Source of the DNA: JBOHTO01 sp050733695
Lineage (GTDB): Bacteria; Gemmatimonadota; Gemmatimonadetes; Gemmatimonadales; Gemmatimonadaceae
Assembly (NCBI GenBank): GCA_050733695.1
Contig: JBOHTO010000020.1
Coordinates: forward strand, 21,278-85,277
Length of the DNA: 64,000 nucleotides
Direction: 5' to 3'
Shown: positions 45,262 through 53,959 of the stretch, piece by piece
Layout: each line of letters opens with the position of its first letter
Position numbering within the stretch: position 1 is the first letter of the stretch
Program-made: the position numbers and the translations under genes
The notes under the pieces: generated by a model
The model's input: only the letters and a program-made list of their open reading frames with translations
What the model was told of the DNA's origin: nothing
Database searches by the model: none

Positions 45262-45307
45262 CTCCCCCTCTTCGCTCGACTCCAGGGCTTGGGAGCGCGA
45301 GGGGGAG
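45262..45307 (+). promoter_or_regulatory. Hairpin covering the ribosome-binding site of the second SPOR gene
   Basis: CTCCCCCTC (45262-45270) pairs with GAGGGGGAG (45299-45307), and inside it CGCTC (45273-45277) pairs with GAGCG (45293-45297) around a 15-base loop. The 3' arm is the Shine-Dalgarno region for the ATG at 45311. No T-run follows, so it is not an intrinsic terminator. It may lower or regulate translation. Confidence 0.5.
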
Positions 45308-45310
45308 CGT

Positions 45311-46594
45311 ATGGCCGCCGCTCTCGACGAAAGAAGCGCGGTGATCGTCGCCGGCGATGACATGGTGGCGGCCGGCCACGCCGCGATCGGGATCGCACGA
45401 GCGCAGGCGCGCCGGAGGCGCGTCGTGGTCGTCGATCTGGTCGGGGAACTCGCGCCCTTGCAGTCGCTGATTACAGAGCCGGATCCGATCGGAGTATCCG
45501 ACACGCTGCGGTACGGCGTCTCCCTCTCGAAGGCAGCGCACCGCGTGAGCGCTGCGGGGAATTTCCACGTCATGCCGAGCGGCACGGAGCCGGTTGCGGA
45601 TGCTGACATCCTCGGCGACGGCCGCTGGCGGCGGATCGCTGCCGGCTTCCGGGAATCGCACGGGCTGTTGCTCCTGGTCGCGAATCGCAGAGCGCCTTCA
45701 TTTGAAGTGCTTGCCGAATCGGCAGAAGGCATCGTCGTCGTGGGCGAAGCGCGCATGGATGCTACTCTGCACGTGATCGAACGCATCCGGGTCCCCGCGG
45801 AGCCGTCAGGTGTGGAACTACCGGCAGCCGTGGAGGCGTCAGCAGAGCAGGCGTCGACGGTGGCAGCGCCCGACCGTGTGCGCGAGCTGCCGAACAACGC
45901 ACGGTCACTTCGCAGAGCCGCCATGTTGCTGGGGGCAGCGATCGTGCTGGTCGCAGCGCTCTGGCTGCTTCGCGGCAGGGGCAACGCCGCGTCTCGGAAT
46001 TCGCCGGTCGCGCCAGCATCCGGCGTCGCGGCAAACGGCGGTGCCACAGCGCCAGCCGGATCGAGCGCGGGTAGCGCGCCGCGCGTTGCGCTCGCCGCAG
46101 GTGGCGATTCCGCGAACGCTGCTGCGTACGCGGTGGAACTCCTGTCAGCGAATACGCGGACGGGTGCTATGTTGAAGCTTCGGGATGCCGGAGATGCCCT
46201 GCCGGCTGGCACGTTCGCACCGGTCATGCTGGGCGACGGCACGCGTTGGTTCAGGGTACTGGCCGGCGCATCGCGCGAGGCGGCGGGCGCCGACACGTTG
46301 CTGGCGAGCCTCAGACGCGACGGCCTGCTGGAGCAGGGTGGCGGGGCGGTCGTGCGTGCACCGTTCGCACTGCTCGTGCGCACGGGTGTTGCGCCGGAGG
46401 CGGCGCCGCGGCTTGTGGCGGGCCTTGGCGCGCGCGGGCTTCCCGTGTATGCGCTGTTGCAGTCCGACGGCACTGCAACGCTCTACGCCGGCGCCTTCGA
46501 GGAGCGGGAACAGGCCGGCGTTCTGGCCGAGGCGCTCCGGTCCGATGGAATCGAATCTCGCATCGTGTACAGAACGGGGAGACCATTCCGGTGA
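45311..46594 (+). CDS. Walker-A-less BY-kinase/ParA-like domain, TM and two SPOR repeats
   Basis: A 427-residue membrane protein. Residues 8-155 look like the CpsD/BY-kinase or ParA fold: SAVIVAGDDMVAAGHAAIGIARAQ, RRRVVVVDLVGELAPLQSLI, PIGVSDTLRYGVSLSKAAHR, NFHVMPSGTEP. But the loop at residues 13-25 where GxxGxGKS/T belongs has no Gly-Lys-Ser/Thr, so it cannot bind ATP in the normal way. A TM lies at 203-220 (AAMLLGAAIVLVAALWLL). The outer part has two SPOR-like repeats, about 262-345 and 350-425 (PFALLVRTGVAPEAAPRLVAGL, ATLYAGAFEEREQAGVLAEALRSDG). The stop overlaps the smc start (GTGA). Confidence 0.7.
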   Translation: MAAALDERSAVIVAGDDMVAAGHAAIGIARAQARRRRVVVVDLVGELAPLQSLITEPDPIGVSDTLRYGVSLSKAAHRVSAAGNFHVMPSGTEPVADADILGDGRWRRIAAGFRESHGLLLLVANRRAPSFEVLAESAEGIVVVGEARMDATLHVIERIRVPAEPSGVELPAAVEASAEQASTVAAPDRVRELPNNARSLRRAAMLLGAAIVLVAALWLLRGRGNAASRNSPVAPASGVAANGGATAPAGSSAGSAPRVALAAGGDSANAAAYAVELLSANTRTGAMLKLRDAGDALPAGTFAPVMLGDGTRWFRVLAGASREAAGADTLLASLRRDGLLEQGGGAVVRAPFALLVRTGVAPEAAPRLVAGLGARGLPVYALLQSDGTATLYAGAFEEREQAGVLAEALRSDGIESRIVYRTGRPFR

Positions 46595-49500
46595 GGCTGT
46601 CGAAACTCGAGTTGCAGGGCTTCAAATCCTTCGCCGATGCGACGGCCTTCGTCTTCGAGCCAGGTGTGACGGCGATCGTCGGTCCGAATGGGTGTGGCAA
46701 GTCGAACGTGTCGGACGCCGTGCGCTGGGTGCTCGGGGAGCAGCGCGCGCGGCTGCTCCGCGGTGCCAGGATGGAGGAGGTCATCTTCCAAGGCTCCTCG
46801 GCCCGACGTGCGGTGAACGTCGCCGAAGTGTCGCTGCACTTCGATAATGACGAAGGGATACTGCCCGTTCCGTACAGCGAGGTCGTGATCACGCGGCGGC
46901 TTGGCCGTTCGGGGGAAAGCGAGTATCTGCTGAACCGCACTCCCTGCCGGCTGCGGGACATCGAGGACCTTCTGCGCGGAACCGGACTCGCGACCGATGC
47001 CGGTGTCGTGATCGAGAGCCGGATGATAGATGCACTCCTCTCCGATCGGCCGGATGAGCGTCGCGAGCTGTTCGAGGAAGCGGCGGGTGTGAGCCTGTAT
47101 CGCGACCGGCGTCGCAGCACGGAGCGGCGGCTGGAGGAGACTACGGTCGATCTCCAGCGCCTCAACGATCTCATTTCCGAGGTTCAGAGCCAGGTTCGCT
47201 CTCTCACGAGACAGCGCCGCCGCGCGGAGCGATTCACGGAGCTTACGCAACGCCGGTTCACGGTGGAGATCACGCAGGCAGCGCGCGCGATGGCCGGCTG
47301 GCGCGAAGAGCTGGCCTCGCTGGAAGCACGACGCGCAAACCTGCGGGAACAACTGCCGCGTTCCGGGGCCGAGGTGCGCCTCGCAGAGGAGACGCGCGAC
47401 GCCGCGCACGGGACCCGGACCGTTGCGGATGCAATGCGCTCGGAGCTGGGCCACCTCGTGGCAAGCGAGCGCGACGAAGTGAGCAAGCTCCAGGGCGAGG
47501 TCGCGGTGGCCGAGGAGCGGCAGCGCAATTCGGACCTCCGTCGGCGACGCGCCGAGGAGGAACGGCAGGAAGGCAAGGAGCAGGGGTCGCGCCTGGATGC
47601 GGAACGTGAGCGGGCGAGGGAGGAATGTGCGCGGTTGCAGTGCGAGCTGGAGGAGGTTTCCGAAGAACTTGCACGGTGGCGGGAAAAGGAGAACGGGGCG
47701 CGACAGGATGTGGACGGTGCACGCTCGCTCGTGCAGCAGGCGGACCAGCAAGTGCGCGATGCGCAGGATCACGAGCGTCGGCTGGAACACGACCGGGAAC
47801 GCGTGCAGCGCGAGAACGACGAGCTGGCGCGCCGCATCGAGCCACTCGATGCCGAACTCTCGCACCTGCGCGACACGGTTGCTCTGGCCCAGCGCGAGCA
47901 CGAGAGCGCGACGGCAGAGCTCGATGGAGCGCGCGCGTCCGCGGTCAGGAGCGACGCCCTCCTGGAGGCGGCCCGGGTCGCTGTTGCGGACGCACGTGAC
48001 CGCGAGAGCGCTGCGCGCTCCGAACTCCTTCGCGTCGATCACCTGCACGGCTCCCTGCTCGGCCGCGTGAGCGCGCTGGAAACCCTGGAGCGCGAGCGTG
48101 TCGGCCTGGCGCCGGCGGCCGCGTTCCTGCTCAGGGAGCGCGGACGCTTCGGCGAAGGTGCGATCCTCGGGCCGGTGAGCGATTTCATTGGCGCTGATGA
48201 GGAAGCGGCACCAGTTGTCGAGCGCTATCTCGGAGCAACGCTGCACGCGGTGATCGTGCGCGACCGCACAGCCGCGGACGAGGTTCGCCGCTGGCACGCG
48301 GATGCCGATCCTGGCCCTCTGCTGCTCCTTCCGCTCGACGCGGCGCCGGCGGATGCGGCGCCCTTCGATCGGACGGCGGCGGCGGCGACTCCGCCGGATG
48401 CCGGCTCGCCGCCGCCGCCTGACCGCGACGCATTGATCCGCCTCGTGGACGCCCAGGCGCCCGCACTCGCGTGGATACGAGCACTGCTGGGCGGCGTGAC
48501 ACCGATCGATACCGGCAGCGCGTTCCTGGACGCTCGCGGGGCGATCTGGCTCCCCGGTAACGCCGGCGGGCCGGGACCGCTGCGAAGGCGTGCGGAGCTG
48601 TTCAGCCGGCGCGCGGAGCTCGGCGAGAGCGAGAACGAGCTTCGCGACGCCTCGACCCGGGCCGGAGCAATGCGAGACACCCTTGCCGAAGCCGAAGGGA
48701 GCGCTGCGCTGACAGGCGAAGCTGCTGCCGCTGCGCACCACGCCCTGCGGAACGCCAAGGCGAATTGCGCAGAGCTGGACAGGCGCGCGGCGCGCGAGCG
48801 TCGCGAGCTGTCCGAAGCGGATGCGCTCTCGGAGCGGCTGGTCGCCCGGATCGAACAGCTCCGCGCGCGCAGTGCGGAGATCGAGCGCGCCGTCGCCGAT
48901 CTCGCTGGCGAGATCGAGCGCGCTGGCGCGAGCCTTGTTGCTGCACGAACACGCCTTGCGGCGGCTGAGCAAGCGCAGGACGCAGCGCGTGACCTCCGTA
49001 CCCAGAGTCAGGTGGAAGAAGCGCAGACCCGAGCGCGCGTGGAAGTCTCTGGAGACCGCGAACGCCGTCTTGCCAGCGAACTGGCGGTCACGTCCGCCCG
49101 GCTCGATTCCCTCCGAGCTGAACTGGCCGTACTGTCCGATGCGGACGCCGCGCTCGCGGCGCGAATCGCCGACTGGCGTGCCCGGCTGCAAGCACGCCAG
49201 GACGCGCTCGCGGAGAGCGAAGCCCGGCTCGCAGCCACCGAGCGCGCGGTGGCCGATGCCGACGCAGAGTTCACGCGCGCCGAGCACGCGCTCGATGAGA
49301 TGCGGCGAACCGCCCATGCACTGGGCGAGGAACTGCACCACGCAGAGCTGCGCTACACCGATCTTTCTGGTCGCCGGAGCGCGGTTCGCGAGCGACTCGA
49401 GGCCGAGTGGCGTCGTCCGCTCGAGGAAATGCTCGCCTCCACGGCGATGGTGGAGATCAACGGCGCCCTGTTGCAGGAGGAAGCCGATTCGATCCGCCGC

Positions 49501-50166
49501 CAACTCGAGACGCTCGGCCCGGTAAATCCCATGGCCATCGAGGAGCACGAGGATGAAGTGAAGCGCCTCGACTTCCTCACGGGCCAGCGTGACGATCTCG
49601 CGGCTGCCCGTGATTCGCTTCAGCTCGCCATACGCGAGATCGACGCAACGGCGCGGGAACTCTTTCTCACGACCTTCGCGGCAATCCAGGAGAACTTCCA
49701 CCGGATCTTCCTGACGCTCTTCGGGGGGGGAGAGTGCGACCTGCGGCTGGAGAACCCCGACTCCCCACTCGACTGCGACATCGAGATCCATGCTTCACCG
49801 CGCGGCAAGCGCACGCAGCGGATCCATCTGCTCTCCAGCGGCGAGCGCGCACTCGTAGCCCTCTCGCTTCTGTTCGGAATCTTTCTGACGAAGCCGAGCC
49901 CCTTCTGTCTGCTGGACGAGGTGGATGCACCGCTGGATGACGCGAACATCGGCCGTTTCGTGCGCATGCTCAACGAGTTCAAGGCACGCACGCAGTTCAT
50001 CGTCATCACGCACAACCCCCGCACGACGACGGAGGCTGCTGACGCCGTGTTCGGGGTGACCATGCAGGAACCCGGAGTCTCATCGCTCGTCGCCGTCCGG
50101 ATGCGCGAGACCCTGGAGGGCGATGTTGCCGACGAGGGTGCCGGAGTGGTTGCACTCCCGGCATGA
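46591..50166 (+). CDS. smc: Chromosome segregation protein SMC
   Basis: A 1191-residue SMC that compacts and organises DNA. It starts with GTG (VRLSKLELQGFKSFADATAFVFEPGVTAIV); Walker A GPNGCGKS is at residues 31-38, then a long Arg/Glu coiled coil, a hinge at about 515-570 (FGEGAILGPVSDFIGADEEAAPVVERYLG), a second coil, the signature LLSSGERALVALSLLFGIF and Walker B PFCLLDEVDAPLDD. The C-terminal motif VITHNPRTTTEAADAVFGVTMQEPGVSSLV is normal. The hinge has a long Ala/Pro-rich insert (PADAAPFDRTAAAATPPDAG). ScpA and ScpB are not in the window. Coupled on both sides by GTGA and ATGA overlaps. Confidence 0.96.
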   Translation: MRLSKLELQGFKSFADATAFVFEPGVTAIVGPNGCGKSNVSDAVRWVLGEQRARLLRGARMEEVIFQGSSARRAVNVAEVSLHFDNDEGILPVPYSEVVITRRLGRSGESEYLLNRTPCRLRDIEDLLRGTGLATDAGVVIESRMIDALLSDRPDERRELFEEAAGVSLYRDRRRSTERRLEETTVDLQRLNDLISEVQSQVRSLTRQRRRAERFTELTQRRFTVEITQAARAMAGWREELASLEARRANLREQLPRSGAEVRLAEETRDAAHGTRTVADAMRSELGHLVASERDEVSKLQGEVAVAEERQRNSDLRRRRAEEERQEGKEQGSRLDAERERAREECARLQCELEEVSEELARWREKENGARQDVDGARSLVQQADQQVRDAQDHERRLEHDRERVQRENDELARRIEPLDAELSHLRDTVALAQREHESATAELDGARASAVRSDALLEAARVAVADARDRESAARSELLRVDHLHGSLLGRVSALETLERERVGLAPAAAFLLRERGRFGEGAILGPVSDFIGADEEAAPVVERYLGATLHAVIVRDRTAADEVRRWHADADPGPLLLLPLDAAPADAAPFDRTAAAATPPDAGSPPPPDRDALIRLVDAQAPALAWIRALLGGVTPIDTGSAFLDARGAIWLPGNAGGPGPLRRRAELFSRRAELGESENELRDASTRAGAMRDTLAEAEGSAALTGEAAAAAHHALRNAKANCAELDRRAARERRELSEADALSERLVARIEQLRARSAEIERAVADLAGEIERAGASLVAARTRLAAAEQAQDAARDLRTQSQVEEAQTRARVEVSGDRERRLASELAVTSARLDSLRAELAVLSDADAALAARIADWRARLQARQDALAESEARLAATERAVADADAEFTRAEHALDEMRRTAHALGEELHHAELRYTDLSGRRSAVRERLEAEWRRPLEEMLASTAMVEINGALLQEEADSIRRQLETLGPVNPMAIEEHEDEVKRLDFLTGQRDDLAAARDSLQLAIREIDATARELFLTTFAAIQENFHRIFLTLFGGGECDLRLENPDSPLDCDIEIHASPRGKRTQRIHLLSSGERALVALSLLFGIFLTKPSPFCLLDEVDAPLDDANIGRFVRMLNEFKARTQFIVITHNPRTTTEAADAVFGVTMQEPGVSSLVAVRMRETLEGDVADEGAGVVALPA

Positions 50167-51293
50167 AGGTCCGCCATCCGGCGCTCGCGATCGCTGTGTT
50201 TGCCACGTTCGCAGGCGTGGCAGGCAACAGGGCGGCCGTCGCGACGACGGCTTCGACGACGGCTTCGACGACGGCTTCGACGACACCGCCATTCCCGCGA
50301 AAGACGGAATCCATTCTCCAGTCCGCGCCGCGCGTACCCAGCGTGACTGTAGTCGGTCCCGCTGGCGTCGACTCCCTGCGCAACATCACCCCGACCTTCA
50401 CCATCGTCACAGCCGGCTTCGACAGCGGCGCTGGAACGCCGGAGATCAGGCTGCAGCTCGCACACGGGCCGGATTTCTCCGCTCCGCTCCTCCTCGATAC
50501 CGCCATGTTCGCGGATTCCGCCACCGTCGTCGTGCCTCGACCGCTTCCCGCGCGAGCGACTGTGTACTGGCGCGCCACGGCCCGCGCTCCGGCCGGCCTT
50601 GTCGCGGTGTCGCAGGTCGGCGGACCGCGCCCGGTCGCAGCGTGGCTGCGACTCGTCGCGCCCGCGGCAACCGCACCGGCCGTCGTCGCCGATCTGCGAC
50701 CGACCCTCGTATGGTCGAGCGCGAACGTCACCGTCCCGCCCGGTCCATGGAGTTACGATGTGACGCTGGTGGATGCAGGCCGCGAGATCACCGCGGCACG
50801 CGCCACGGCATGGCGCGACACGGTCTTCACACCGCCGCTCGACCTCGCACCCGGGACTTCGTATCGCTGGTGGGTCACCGCCCGCCTGGCGTCCGGGGAT
50901 TCCGCGCGTGAGCGCAGCGCGGGTGCATTTGTCGTGGCCGATTCGACGACCCCACGCGTGACCCTGCTGTATCAGAACTTCCCCAACCCGTTTCCGTCGC
51001 TCACCAGCCCGACAACGTGCATCTGGTTCGACCTCGCCATGGGCGGCACGGTGCGACTCGAGGTATACGACCTGCGCGGGCACCTCGTCAGACGACTCAT
51101 CGGCCCGGACGATGGGCGATTCGAAGCCGGACGCTACGGCCGCGGCCCTGTGACCGGGATGGGCTGCGCGGCCGATTCCGAATGGGATGGAACGGCCGAG
51201 GACGGGCGGACGGTACGGCCCGGTGTGTACCTGGTGCGACTGCGGGCGCCCGGCGCCGACGCCATTCGCAGAATCCTCTTCAAGGGAAGCTGA
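50163..51293 (+). CDS. Exported protein with FlgD-like C-terminal tail
   Basis: A 376-residue protein starting at ATG overlapping the smc stop. Residues 1-25 look like a signal peptide (HPALAIAVFATFAGVAGNRAA). Directly after it come the Thr/Ala/Ser-rich product of a 12-bp tandem repeat and a peptide coded by the dispersed repeat (PPFPRKTESI). The body is made of Fn3-like beta strands (TPTFTIVTAGFDSGAGTPEIRLQLAHG, APGTSYRWWVTARLASGDSA). It ends in LLYQNFPNPFPSLTSPT and VRLEVYDLRGHLVRRL, the FlgD/por-tail Ig-like ending found in secreted proteins of Bacteroidota and relatives. Function unknown; likely cell-surface. Confidence 0.7.
   Translation: MKVRHPALAIAVFATFAGVAGNRAAVATTASTTASTTASTTPPFPRKTESILQSAPRVPSVTVVGPAGVDSLRNITPTFTIVTAGFDSGAGTPEIRLQLAHGPDFSAPLLLDTAMFADSATVVVPRPLPARATVYWRATARAPAGLVAVSQVGGPRPVAAWLRLVAPAATAPAVVADLRPTLVWSSANVTVPPGPWSYDVTLVDAGREITAARATAWRDTVFTPPLDLAPGTSYRWWVTARLASGDSARERSAGAFVVADSTTPRVTLLYQNFPNPFPSLTSPTTCIWFDLAMGGTVRLEVYDLRGHLVRRLIGPDDGRFEAGRYGRGPVTGMGCAADSEWDGTAEDGRTVRPGVYLVRLRAPGADAIRRILFKGS
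50244..50284 (+). repeat. 12-bp tandem repeat in the 5' end of the FlgD-tail gene
   Basis: ACGACGGCTTCG is present three times plus a partial fourth, giving Thr-Thr-Ala-Ser repeats between the signal peptide and the mature domain. Confidence 0.9.
50289..50316. repeat. Dispersed inverted repeat, locus 3, inside a coding sequence
   Basis: CCATTCCCGCGAAAGACGGA followed by ATCCATTC matches the family consensus with one or two changes, and lies in frame inside the gene at 50163-51293, directly after the 12-bp tandem repeat. It encodes PFPRKTESI. It is the only copy not in an intergenic region. Confidence 0.7.
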
Positions 51294-52051
51294 TGCGCCT
51301 CACGACGCTCGGCACCGGTACCATCTCGCTGGATCCGCACCGTGCTCGTGCCGGGCATCTCGTCGAGACGGGTGCCGTGCGACTGCTACTCGACTGCGGC
51401 AGCGGGATCGCTCAGCGGTTGGCCGCATTCGGCGGCGACTGGCGCACGATCACGCACATCGCACTCACCCACTTTCACATCGATCACACGGGCGATCTGC
51501 CGACGCTCATATTCGCGTGGAAGTACGGCGACATCCCCGCGCGAAGGGAGCAGCTCGAGATCATCGGACCAGCGGGCACGGCCGCGTTCGTGCAACGACT
51601 CGCCGACGCGTACGGCGCATGGGTGGCTGACCCCGGCTTCCCGATCACCGTACGCGAGATCGCCTCGGGCGAAGGTATCGAGTTGTGTGAGGGCGTGGAA
51701 CTCGCGGCCGCAAAGGTTCCCCATACGGATGAGAGCGTTGCATATTCCGTCAGCGCGGACGAGCGACGCCTCGTCTACACCGGCGACACCGGCTTCGACG
51801 CTGCGCTCGGCGAGTGGGCGGCTGGTGCGAGCGCGTTGCTCGCGGAGTGTTCGCTTCCAGACGAGATGGCGATCCCGGAGCACCTCACGCCGCGAAGGTG
51901 CGGTGCACTCGCTGCGGCCGCGGCGCCGCGGCTCCTCGCCCTGACACATTTCTATCCGCCGGTCGAGCGGGTTGACATCCGGGCCGAAGTCGGAAAGCAC
52001 TTCAGTGGTGAGATCGTGCTTGCGACGGATGGCTGGTCCATGGAGATCTGA
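51293..52051 (+). CDS. MBL-fold metallo-hydrolase, RNase Z-like
   Basis: A 252-residue metallo-beta-lactamase-fold enzyme. Metal motif ALTHFHIDHTGDLPTLIFAWKY (HxHxDH) near residue 60, with VPHTDESVAYSVSADERRLVYTGDTGFD and LTHFYPPVERVD supplying the later ligands (H, D, H). The short form with a flexible-arm-like region is closest to RNase Z/ElaC or the AIM-like small group; the substrate is uncertain. The start at 51293 shares a base with the stop of the preceding gene (TGATG), so expression is coupled to the smc group. Confidence 0.85.
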   Translation: MRLTTLGTGTISLDPHRARAGHLVETGAVRLLLDCGSGIAQRLAAFGGDWRTITHIALTHFHIDHTGDLPTLIFAWKYGDIPARREQLEIIGPAGTAAFVQRLADAYGAWVADPGFPITVREIASGEGIELCEGVELAAAKVPHTDESVAYSVSADERRLVYTGDTGFDAALGEWAAGASALLAECSLPDEMAIPEHLTPRRCGALAAAAAPRLLALTHFYPPVERVDIRAEVGKHFSGEIVLATDGWSMEI

Positions 52052-52060
52052 GGACGTGTC

Positions 52061-53113
52061 ATGCTGGTAGTGATGCGCCACGGTGCGACCGAGGCAGAAA
52101 TTCAGCGCGTCGTGAGCGTGATCGAGGAGATGGGTTACCAGGCGCGCACCATGCCCGGTGCGCAGCGAACGGCGGTCGGCCTTGTCGGCAACGACGGGCG
52201 CGTTGACGGCTCGCGCATCGAGGCATTGTCCGGCGTCGCCGAGGTCATACACGTCTCGCAGCCATACAAGCAGGTCTCGCGCGAATGGCGCGACCAGAGC
52301 ACGGTCGTCACGATCGCGCCCGGCGTCCGAGTTGGCGGTGATGATGTCGTCGTGTTCGCCGGCCCGTGTTCCGTGGAGTCGGAGCAGCAGATCGTGGCCG
52401 CAGCGCGTGCGGTCCGGGCGGCCGGCGCAACGGCTCTTCGCGGTGGAGCGTTCAAGCCGCGAAGCTCGCCCTACTCCTTTCAGGGTCTCGGCAGGCGGGG
52501 GCTGGAGCTGCTTGCCCTGGCGCGGCGCGAGACCGGTCTGCCCATCGTGACGGAGGCGATCGACGAGGAGAGCGCCAACCTCGTGGCGGAACATGGTGAC
52601 TGCATCCAGATCGGGGCCCGTAACATGCAGAACTACGCGCTTTTGCGGGTGGTGGGCCGGCTGGGCAGACCGGTCCTGCTCAAGCGCGGCATGGCAGCCA
52701 CGATAAACGATCTGCTGCTGAGCGCCGAGTACATCCTTGCCGAAGGAAACGGACAGGTGATCCTGTGCGAGCGCGGCGTCAGGAGCTTCGATACGGCCGC
52801 GCGCAACCTGTTCGACCTCACGGCCATCCCCATAGTGCACAAGCTCTCTCACCTGCCGATCATTGCCGATCCGAGCCATGGCACGGGGTTGCGCGACAAG
52901 GTTTGCCCCATGGCGCGCGCCGCAGTGGCCGCCGGCGCCGACGGGATCCTCGTCGAGATGCATCCGACTCCCGACAGGGCGCTGTCGGACGGCGCGCAGT
53001 CGCTCGACCCGGCGCAGTTCTCCGGGATGATGACCGAGCTTGGCGCCGTCGCCCGGGCTATCGGCCGGCGCCTCGCCTCTTCACCCGGAACAGCGCAGGT
53101 CGTCGCCGGGTAG
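52061..53113 (+). CDS. aroF: 3-deoxy-7-phosphoheptulonate synthase (DAHP synthase, type I-beta)
   Basis: A 350-residue enzyme with an N-terminal ferredoxin-like/ACT-type regulatory domain (residues 1-80, [25 protein letters not shown] and [21 protein letters not shown]) and a KDO8P/DAHP synthase barrel with [75 protein letters not shown] and [13 protein letters not shown]. This is the type I-beta class, which condenses PEP and erythrose 4-phosphate in the shikimate pathway; the extra N-terminal domain usually mediates feedback by Tyr or Phe/prephenate. Complete and normal in length. Confidence 0.94.
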   Translation: MLVVMRHGATEAEIQRVVSVIEEMGYQARTMPGAQRTAVGLVGNDGRVDGSRIEALSGVAEVIHVSQPYKQVSREWRDQSTVVTIAPGVRVGGDDVVVFAGPCSVESEQQIVAAARAVRAAGATALRGGAFKPRSSPYSFQGLGRRGLELLALARRETGLPIVTEAIDEESANLVAEHGDCIQIGARNMQNYALLRVVGRLGRPVLLKRGMAATINDLLLSAEYILAEGNGQVILCERGVRSFDTAARNLFDLTAIPIVHKLSHLPIIADPSHGTGLRDKVCPMARAAVAAGADGILVEMHPTPDRALSDGAQSLDPAQFSGMMTELGAVARAIGRRLASSPGTAQVVAG

Positions 53114-53151
53114 GAACGGGTTCACGGCGCAGCGCGACCGCGATCGTGTGC

Positions 53152-53224
53152 CGTCATTCCCGCGAACGTTGATCGTAATCCGAGAGTTGATCGTCATTCG
53201 CGCGAAAGCGGGAATCCATTTCAC
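53152..53224. repeat. Dispersed inverted repeat, locus 4 (two units)
   Basis: CGTCATTCCCGCGAACGTTG at 53152 and CGTCATTCGCGCGAAAGCGG-GAATCC at about 53192-53218, in the gap between aroF and lolA. The second gives the reading VIRAKAGIHF. The gap holds no other feature; it may end aroF transcription. Confidence 0.8.
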
Positions 53225-53251
53225 AACGCCGCACCCGCACAAAGGATCCCG

Positions 53252-53959
53252 ATGCACCGTCTGTACAATACAGCACTGACACCCACCGTCCTCATCACAC
53301 TCGTCGCGATCGCTCTCGCGGGCCGCGCCCCGCTGGGCGCTCAGACAACCGCCACGCCAACTGTCGAGGCCACCGTCGACCGCGCAGTGCGCGCGTACGA
53401 GGGGATGAAGAGCGTGCGCGCGACGTTCGAGCAGACGATGGTGAACCCCCTCACCGGCAAATCTCTTGTCTCGCGCGGCGAATTCCTCAGACGCTCGCCG
53501 GATCTGGTCTCGGTTCGCTTCACCGATCCGGAGGGCGACCGCATTGTTGCGGATGGCAAGTCCCTGTGGATATACCTGCCGAGCACGAACCCGGGCCAGG
53601 TGATCAGGATGCCGCTCGACGCATCCGGCACCGGCACCCTCGATCTCACGGCGCAGTTTCTGGACTCTCCATGGGAGCGCTACCGGATTACCGATGGCGG
53701 AACGGAGAGCGTCGGTGACCGGGACATGCGCAAGCTCACGCTCGTCCCGAAGTCCGCAGGGAATCTGCCCTTCACCAGCGCGATCGTGTGGGTGGACAAC
53801 GGCGACGGAACCATACGTCAGTTCGAGGTCACGAACGCAATGGGACTCACGCGCCGTGTCCGGCTTCTCACACTGGAGCCGAATGCAGCGATCGACCGGT
53901 CCGCGTTCACTTTCACGCCGCCCGAAGGCGTCGAGGTGTTCGACAGAACCGGGATGTAG
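53252..53959 (+). CDS. lolA: Outer-membrane lipoprotein carrier protein LolA
   Basis: A 235-residue periplasmic chaperone that carries lipoproteins from LolCDE to the outer membrane. A signal peptide (PTVLITLVAIALAGRAPLGAQ) ends with the Ala-Gln site. The mature part has the half-barrel pattern: KSVRATFEQTMVNPLTGKSLVSRGEFLRRSPDLVSVRFTDPEGDRIVADGKSLWIYLPSTNPGQV. AAGGATCCCG gives the ribosome-binding site. This shows that the organism has an outer membrane with sorted lipoproteins, consistent with the lipoproteins at 26292 and 43539. A convergent DUF2520 gene ends one base after it. Confidence 0.92.
   Translation: MHRLYNTALTPTVLITLVAIALAGRAPLGAQTTATPTVEATVDRAVRAYEGMKSVRATFEQTMVNPLTGKSLVSRGEFLRRSPDLVSVRFTDPEGDRIVADGKSLWIYLPSTNPGQVIRMPLDASGTGTLDLTAQFLDSPWERYRITDGGTESVGDRDMRKLTLVPKSAGNLPFTSAIVWVDNGDGTIRQFEVTNAMGLTRRVRLLTLEPNAAIDRSAFTFTPPEGVEVFDRTGM

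Noticed and set aside
46483..49791. Very long open frame antisense to smc (about 1100 codons)
   Set aside because: It mirrors the codon bias of smc in a GC-rich genome and gives low-complexity sequence without a recognisable domain. smc itself is certain.
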